DNA of 64,000 nt from the NCBI GenBank assembly GCA_021292165.1, contig CM037879.1:263011921-263075920 (forward strand), in the 5' to 3' direction. Origin of the DNA: Shinisaurus crocodilurus (Eukaryota > Chordata > Lepidosauria > Squamata > Shinisauridae). A model generated the notes under the pieces. The model ran no database searches and was not told the DNA's origin. It saw only the letters and a list, made by a program, of their open reading frames with translations. Below are positions 51,801 to 60,800 of this stretch, piece by piece. The translations under genes and the position numbers were made by a program. Position 1 is the first letter of the stretch, and every line of letters starts with the position of its first letter.

Positions 51801-54800
51801 ATTGTGCTAGCATTGGTTTATGCTAGTGCTGTAGCAGCATTGGATATTGCCAAATTTGTAATGTACAAAAACATGTACATTATAATAGAATAATAACGAT
51901 GACGACAACAACAACAACAAAATACTCAACCTACTTTGTTAGGGTTAGGATGTTGTTTTTCGACATCCAAAAAGCTCTTTCATCTTGGTCCATGTTTTGA
52001 ATTGCTTGGCGAGAAGGTACAAGGATGGTTAGATTTGTCATATCTGTCAGGAGTGTCTTTATTGCAGCTGTCTGAATGAATCACAAGGTAAAATGTATAG
52101 TCATTAATATGTTTATTCTGTAAATTCTCCTACAGACCAGCACCAGTCTGGAGGTTTCCAATAGTGGAAGGTCCGAAAAGAAGACTAATGATAAAAAAAA
52201 AAGATTTTTGAAAGAAGACTAAAATAGTATTAGTCTCCTCTTCTGAAGTAACAACTCCATAATAGAATCTTCTCATCTTCTAAGAGTGGAGAATGAAATA
52301 CCAGAGCAGGGGTGGGTGACTAGTACCTTCCAGATGTTTTGGCATATAACTCCCATCAGCACCAGCCAGCATGGCCAATGGTGAGAGATCATGGGAGTTT
52401 TAGGCCAAAATGTCTGCAGGGCCACAAGTTGCCCACCCCTGTACTAGAGCTTGTTTTGGAGAGGTCTCTAGCAATTTTTAAATGATGTATTCTGAGAAGG
52501 GACAACAGATAAGTGGTAGAGCAGATGTTTTGGATGCAGAAGTTTCCAGCTTCAAGGTCTAACTACATGTCAAGGCCAAACTAACATGCAGGGTTTGTTT
52601 TTTTTAAAATACAGATTTATTTATTTATTTATTATATTTATCCCCCGCCTTTTTTCCTGCAAGGAACTCAAGGCAGCTTACATAATCCTCCTCCTCCTCT
52701 CCATTTTATCCTCACAACAACCCTGTGAGGTAGGTTAGGCTGAGAGTCAGTAACTGGCACAAAGTCACCCAGTAAGTTTCATGGCCGAGCAGGGACTAGA
52801 ACCCGGATCTCCCGAGTCCCAGTCCCAATCATCAACACTCTCACCACTACACCACAATGGCATCAATTGCAGAGTGTTGATGATTAATAGGACCAGAACA
52901 GGCATGGAGGGGGAATTTAACTCATTCCTCCCCTGCTGGGAAAATCCCTCCTCTGTAGTTAGTATTTGCTTTGGGGGGAAATCCCCCATTGGTGCCACAT
53001 CAGATGCAAAGGCACATTTAATATTATGTGTAGTTTGGCTTTCAGTTCCCAGCATCTCCAGTTAAAAGATTTTAGGTAACAGGAAAGGCTCTTCCTTTAT
53101 TGTCTTCTCTAGGTAAACATATCCAGTTCTTTCAGCCATTCCTCATAGTACTTGGTTTCCAGATAAGTACTTGGTTTCCAGATAACTTACTATCCTGATT
53201 GCCTTCCTTTGGACACACTTCATTTTGTTCACATCCTTTGTAAAATGCGGCACCTAGAACTGGAAACAGTATTCTAGTTGTGGCCTAACCAATGCAGAAT
53301 AGAGTTGAACGATTGCTTCCAATAATCCAGACACTACGGTTCTGTTAATGCAGCCTAAGATTGCATTAGCTCTTTTAGTGGCAGCATCATGCTCCTGGCT
53401 GTTATTTTCTAAAGCACCTAGATCCTTTTCACCGAGCAAAGGTTTGGCTGGGCAGAAGGCAGCTTTAAATGAGAAACTCAAATGAATTGCAACAAGTTGC
53501 CAAGGGATAAAGAGTTAGGTCTGCTCTGTGTGCGGTGTAGTGACTTGATCTCTCTATTTCTGTTTCCAACAGCAGGTTAGAGATATTCTAGTCAAAAAGA
53601 TTTTATTACATTCCTCCCCTTTGAGGTCCTTTTAAAAAACAGTGTTTTTGGATTCCAAGATGCCTGCAATGTTTCACAGGGGCTTTTGGGCAGTAGCCAA
53701 TGGGGCAGTAGCCAATTCCGTTCCGCAAGCAAGACCCACCGCTCGCACAATGGAGATTTAGCACATCCGGGAGCAACCAGAAACGAGCAGAAATGCTCGT
53801 CTCTGGAACAGGTCAGGTCAGCAGAGCTCGCATAAGGGAACTCCACTGACCTGTCCCGATCCAGAAACTACAATTTCTGCTCATTTTAGGGCTTCCGTTA
53901 GGAAGTGTTAAATTTTCGTTGCGCAAGTGGTGGGTCTCGCCTGCGCTATGGAAGTGGCAGGAGGGGCCGCTTACACAATGGCTCCCTTGGATACTACCCT
54001 TTGTGAGTCAGATTTGTAAAATAGCCACATTCCTCATGATTTAAAGGGACGAGGAAGCTCATTAGACTGCAGTTTCTACCCGGTCCTCCTTGTAAACTAA
54101 AGGGAGTTTCCTGTCTTTTCTCCACATACTGTTCAACTTAATTTGGGGAGAAGGAGAGCAATTCAATAGGAGGGAGGCAGCTAAAGCGATGTTTCTCAAG
54201 ATTCACCTGCTACTGTCCCTTGCTTCAAGAGACCAGGAAGGGGGTATGTGTGTGATGGATCCTCTGTATTTCTCATATACAAGCTGTTCTGCAAAAACAG
54301 TTCTGCCTAGCCCTAAAAAAGTGTAGGTTCATATTCCTGTCTTCCATTTACACAAAATCAATACACCGTTTCTTCTAGTTGTGATGAAGTTGGCTTCCAC
54401 ACCCAGGTTATATGCTTGATGTGAAAAGGACAATCTCTGCCATGTTTCAAACACAAGGCACTTAACTCATGTCAGAAGAACAGAACCCCCCCCATGTAAT
54501 TTTTTTTTTTTGGGTGGGGTGGATAATTAATTAGAGCAGTGGAGGGGAACTTCTTTCAGATCGAAGGCTGAGTTCAATTTCAGAGAAGCTAGTGGGGGTC
54601 ACATTCCAGTGGTGGGTAGGAACATAAGAAGAGCCATGCTGGATCAGACCAAGGGTCCACCTACGGTAATCCAGCATTCTGTCCACATGGCGGCCAACCA
54701 GCTGCCCACGGGATCCCATAAGCAGGACATGAGTGCAACAGCACCCTCCCGCCCATGTTCCCAAGGAGCTGGTGTACATAGGCTTACTTCATAGGCATAT

Positions 54801-57800
54801 TGGTGTACATAGGCATACATAGGACCAAAGGCAAATGGGACAGGGCCAAAGGCAAAGGGTCAGGGCCAAAATACAAAAAAATTAAAACAAAAATCCAGCA
54901 TATTTTAGTTACTGCCAGTAACTATGCCTTAGGAGAGGCATCTCAACCTTTTTGAATGGGGGAAAACCACACAAAGCTGTGAAACTGCCAAACAATCAGT
55001 AGTTGGGGAAAGGGGTGTTGCCATCGGCAGAACCCTAGAGGGCTGGATTGGGACCCTCGGATGGCCAGGTTTGGCCCCTGGGCTTGCGGTTCCCCACCCC
55101 TGAATGACAGAAACCACGTCTGATGTATTAAGGTGGAGGCCTTGGTCTCTGTGGGGTCAAGGTGGCTCAGCGAGGCATTCTCCGTTATGGTGCCCACATT
55201 GTTGAATTCCCTACCAAGGGAAACATGCTTAGCCAACTCACTAATGACATTCTTCCAGGCCCAACGGGAGGCTTTGTTCTGCTGCTCATATTTCCTATTG
55301 CTGTGTCTTTATTGAGGCTGTTTTTTTTATCATTTTGCCTGCCACCACTTTTAATGCTGCATCAAAAATTTTTGTATAGCCTTCCAATTCAATGTGTTTC
55401 AGGGATTATGTCGATGGTATTTGTAGTACTCCTGTTAACTGGTTATATTTAGGTTTTTATGTGTTTTATGTGTTTTATTTGTATTAACCCTGTTCACTGG
55501 TTATATTTAGGTTTTTATGTGTTTTTGGGCACAATCCTATGCATGTTTAGACAGAAAACAGTACTGTCTGGCTGGGGAATGCTGGGACTTGTAGTACTTT
55601 TTTCTGTCTAAATGTGCATAGGATTGCACCCTTAGTAGTGTAATTTAAAAGTCTTTTGGGCGGAGAGTCGACTCATAAACAAACAAACATTTAGTGTCTT
55701 ACTGGGTATTTTTTATAATAGATACTCACATCAACCCACTCATTAAATCCAGCTGCTTCTGGCAGAGAAGTCAATTCCTGAGCAGAGAGGGAAAAAAATA
55801 TTATTAGGGAGAGTCCATAATGGTCGAACTTTTCCATGTAGATGGTTCCAGTTTCGGTCCCCAGTGTCTCTAGTGTTAAAAGAAAGCTAGCAACATTTGC
55901 ATCTCATTTGCACGAACATGTTAGAGATGACAATTGATGTGTAAGTGATGCTCCATCTGAGAGATTCTTTTTGAGGTTTTTTTTAGGGTTCTTGGGCAAG
56001 ACACCCTCAATGGACACCCTCCCTCAGTGAGTCTCCCTTCTCACTGCCATTGTCACCAGCTGCTCTTGCTCTTCCTCCTCATTGCTGCCAATTGCTTGCT
56101 TGACAGGCAGAGAGTCAGCAGTGGCATCTACTGCTCCAGTGCCCCTCCTTCCTTCACACTACCACCGTTGTCTGGGCCAGAGTGAGAGGCAGGTGAACAA
56201 ACAGGTTGCAGTGGTGAAGTGGAAGAATAACACCATGGGCCCCCTGCTGGGGTGTGGGCCCTTGACAGTTGCCCGACCATGTCTACCCTTGACACTGGGC
56301 CCTGGCATCAAGCCTCATAATGATGTACCACTGATGCGTTGGCACAGAGGCATTCCTGCGCATGTGCAGCCTACCACAGCCCGTAAACCTCTGGACCAGT
56401 AAGTCCCCATTCCCAGAAATAATTTGTCCCCAGCCAGAACTCCAAAATCTGGACTGAATTCCAGTTAGGGTGGAATTCAGTGCCACCTCTACCAAATACT
56501 CAGTAGATAGGGCTTTACCATTACCACTTGTATTATATGATCTCTGGTACTAAATTTCTGTAAGGATGTGTTAGGGTGGCTGCGACGACACGGTCCCTTC
56601 ACACTGGACCCGCGCACCTTTAAAACACACTTAAAACCCCCCCTTCCCCTACCATGAGGAAAAGTAAAGCATCAGACATAAAATGTACTCGAGGGCCGGA
56701 GGGCAAATAGGGCTTGCCTACGCAATGAGCGGAAAAGATCCTTGGGCCCTGGTCATTCAGGCTCCTCCCATCTCTTATTTGCCCGCTCGCGCGCTGCGCC
56801 GCCCCCGCCAGGCCTCCGTCTCCCCACCCTCCTGCCTGCCGCCGCCGCGCCTCCCCCGCTGCCGCTCGCTCGCGCGCTGCGCCTCCCCGCCCGCTCACCA
56901 CCCACCCACCCACTCGCTCGCGTGCGCCTCCCCCCGCCACCCGCTCGCTGCCGCTGCGCCTCCCCTGCCATCGCCACCCCCCCGTCACCCCCCCAACCCC
57001 CCCGTCACCTACTTCGTCGCGTCGCTTCCGGAGCCCCGCCCGCGTTGTTTTGGTGGGAGGAACCAGGCAGAAGGGCTTAAACAGCCTGTGCCATGGTTTC
57101 CCCCGGCAAAAAACAGCGCGGGGGGTCGTAGCGTCGCTTAAGGAGGAGGAGGAGGAGGCAGCCGCAGCAGCCGCCGCGCCGCGTGCCGCCGCCGCAGCCA
57201 GGGCGGGGGGGAAGGTAGGTTGGTGGTGGCGGCGCAGGTTTTTTTTTTTCCTGCTTTGGAGAGTGGGGGGGGGGGCGCTTAAAATTGATACTGTGGGTAC
57301 AAAGGTGTGTGTAGATTTAGAAGTAATGCAGGTTAATAATGCCAAGCTGACACATAGGATTTGGGTAGCAAACAAAATAAAAATAAGTTTATTTTAATTC
57401 TCAAAATCTTAGTTCCAGAAAATAACTTTAAACCTGCCTACACCAAACACTTTGTCATTAACCTAAGTCCCTATAACTCTAAATACCTTCACTCCTCATA
57501 CAAGCACTGATTTCTCTCAAAACTCCTGACAGACAACGACCCGACTAACCTAACTTCCCAACTCCCAACACACCCAACAAACTCTCCACACCAACTCACA
57601 CTAACTCTGACATCACTCAAACACTCCTTATATACTCCTCCCCCCACCCTTTCCAAGACGGCACAAACCACACCCACTCAGTTCAGCATTCTATACTCAC
57701 TAAATATACTAATGCAGACATACACCAGGGAACTGAATTGTGGGGTTACGCCACAGTGGCCCCTTATGCATCGCTGAAAAAGGAAATATATCAACAAAAA

Positions 57801-60800
57801 AGAGAACAAAATGGGGCACAAATTTGCATATAATTTTATAGTGCTAATTCATATGTATAGATGCAAATTCAGAAGTCATTACTATAATTTAAATAGAAAT
57901 ATAATGGAGAAATATTATAGGGAGAGGAGGAGGACCATGCAAGCCGCCTTGAGTTCCTTGCAAGAAGAAAAAAAGTGGGATATAAATGTAAGGAGGAGAA
58001 GGAGGAGGAGAAGGAGAAGAAGAGCAACCATAGTGGGGAAGAGTGTGACCAGGTGGCGTGTGTACCTGAGCCCGAGCCCAGGTGCTACCTGTTAATGATG
58101 GGCAGCTTCCAGGCCCCTGCTGGCTCTCCCGTCTTAGGGTTCTTGATCTTTAAACTGGAACTTGACTGGGCATCCCTTCAAATAGAGCAGGGGTGGCAAC
58201 TTGAGTCCCTCCAGATGTGTTGGCCTACAACTCCCATCATCCCTCACCACTAGCAATACTGGCTAGGGCTGATGGGAGTTGTAGGCCAAAACAGCCACAT
58301 GTTGCCCACCCCTGAAACAGAGGATGACTTCAAACAGAGGACTGTCCTCAGACAACCTTTCAAACAGAGGACTGTCCTTTGTAAAGTAGGGCTCATGACC
58401 TCCCTAGAATGTGCATTTGTGCCTGGTGCCCGATTCCTGCTGCCATTGTGTCAAGTAAATGCTGAAGACATTGCCCCTCTGTATTGTATAAATTGAAATA
58501 CCGGCCAGAATCATTTAGGCAAGTGATCACTGAGGCAAGATCATATGCAACGTTCTTACTGACCTCCACTGCGTTCCCATAGCATATGCTGCCATCTCCC
58601 TCATAGCCCTTTGAACACACACATTCCCAGACATCAGAAGATGTGAGCTGACAAACCGCCTGTGAAAAGAGAAAGATGTTCAGACATCTAGGCAACTCTG
58701 CATTCCTCCTGGTGCAATATAATACACAGCATAAAAAAGCTGCAGTGCTCCCATACAGCAAAGCCTTTCTGGTAGGGCCCTGATTGATGGACATGTTTGG
58801 ACTCAAAGAAGACTTCAAGTGCACTCTGCTGAAGTGCCAATGAAATCCGCTAACCTAACCTGCTAGGGTACTGCTAACCGCATGTTTTTTGTGAATCAAA
58901 GCAAATGCAAGGCAAATCCATTTAATTCAAATACGTGAATTAATGTATTAATTACAGGGATTAATCAGCTCATATTTAAAGCCCTATTATAAGATTTCCT
59001 GGGAATAATAAACTTCTCCTGTGAAAGCCACTATTCTGTTCTATAGCAACAGGGCTTGCACAAAGGAAGTACTCGGAGAATTAGGGTTATTTTGGTTTGC
59101 TTTTTTGGAGAACGATTGTTAATTTAGGGCTGCTGCAAATCTGATCTTCACCCTATGTTGCAAAAATCTCTGTACAAGGTGCCAGAGGGGAGGGAGGCCT
59201 ACCCAAGGGGTCTCCAGTGAGACTTTTCCATTGAGAAGGGGGCGGTGGGGCAGAGTTCAGGATGGCAGAAGGCTGGGGAGCATTTTGACCCCAGCATGCT
59301 CCTAAATATCACAAGCTGTAGTGATGGCCACCAATTTGGATGGCTTTAAAAGGGGATTAGACAAATTTGTGGAAGATAAGGCTATCAATGGCTATATATT
59401 TCCCATGGGCAGATGATTGGCCACTGTGTGATCAGAATGCTGGACTAGATAGACCCTTGGGCTGATCCAACATGGCTCTCCTTATGTCCTTAACTTCCTT
59501 AAACAATGTTATTTTCCGATTTTTGAGAAAATTGCTTAGTTTGCCCAAGCCCAATTCCAAATCAGACCAAGGAGAGTTTGCCAATCCCTAATCTGAATCC
59601 AAGTCTCCTCAGCTCCGGTCCGGCAGCACTCTTATGTATTGCACCAGGCTCGTTCTCAAGGAGCACCTTTGACAGTCACCTGATAAGTGGACACCGTTGA
59701 GAAGTGAATCTACCCAGGGGAGGCTGCTGACTCCTATGTCAGTGGGGCTCCTTATCCATTGTCAAGGAGCTGTCCAGCATGCAAGTGGCAGCAGATGTCA
59801 TGTCAGCCCCTTGTGATGGGAAGCTCATTGCTGCTGCAACCTTACAGTGCAGGGCAAGTGAGATCTTGAGAAAATGTCACACAGCATCAACCACAGGGGT
59901 GTTGCTTGCTAGGCACTTAAAAGATTTGGGGCCAAGGCCCATAAGACACAAATCTGCATAAAATTGGCATGTTCTAATTTATATCTATATCTACAAATTT
60001 AAAAACAATTCTGAGGATTGATTTAAATCTCACAGGAGGGAAAGCCAGCCAACTGATTTCTTTTCCAAATAATCTCAAATGACTGAAGAGCCATTTCAAT
60101 TTATACCCTGCCCCAGGTCATTTCAAGCCAATGGAAAAGGTCCCCCCCCAAAGCTTAATTGCCATGCATGTGGGGAGAGTTAACCCCTCCCTCCCCAGCT
60201 GCAATCTCCCTTGAAAACCGCCCTCTGCATGGTAATTAAGCTAAGCAAAAAACCTTTGACTGGCACCAATGACACTCCTGGCTATGAAGAACAGATCTAG
60301 GGCCCTGGAAAAAAGATTTGAGGCTGTGGCCCCATAGGCCCAGGCCTATCAATGCCCCTGATCAACCGGCTGGAGCGGAAAACTGTTTGGCTGCCATGAT
60401 CAGCATTCCAAAATGTATTAAACGGATGCCAAAACATACAGAGAGCTTGGACATTCAAAACATTGATAGTAAAAGGTTATTCATTTCCCTAGCCATGTGA
60501 GAAAATTTATTTTAATATATCTCCATTTTTAAAAAGCCACAGAGTTTGGGATGTTTTGTAAACCAATCCAGATTAATAACTCACCAGTGGATGGCACTTC
60601 TCATTTTGTCCCAAGCAAGAGTTTATTGGTTCACATGCATATCCGTTGCCCCGAAATCCTTCCTTACATTCACAGTCATTCTGCATTGCAGGGGAAATAT
60701 GGAATAAATCAATTAGCTTGAAACACATCTGCTCACTCCTATGAGCTGCTGAGTCCTATCAGTAAAAGTTTAGGATGAAGTACAGTGAACTCCTGTGTCT

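Noticed and set aside
56620..57375. 251-codon minus open frame
   Set aside because: Low-complexity Arg/Gly/Ala product of a CpG-rich block; no domain, and opposite frames are also open.
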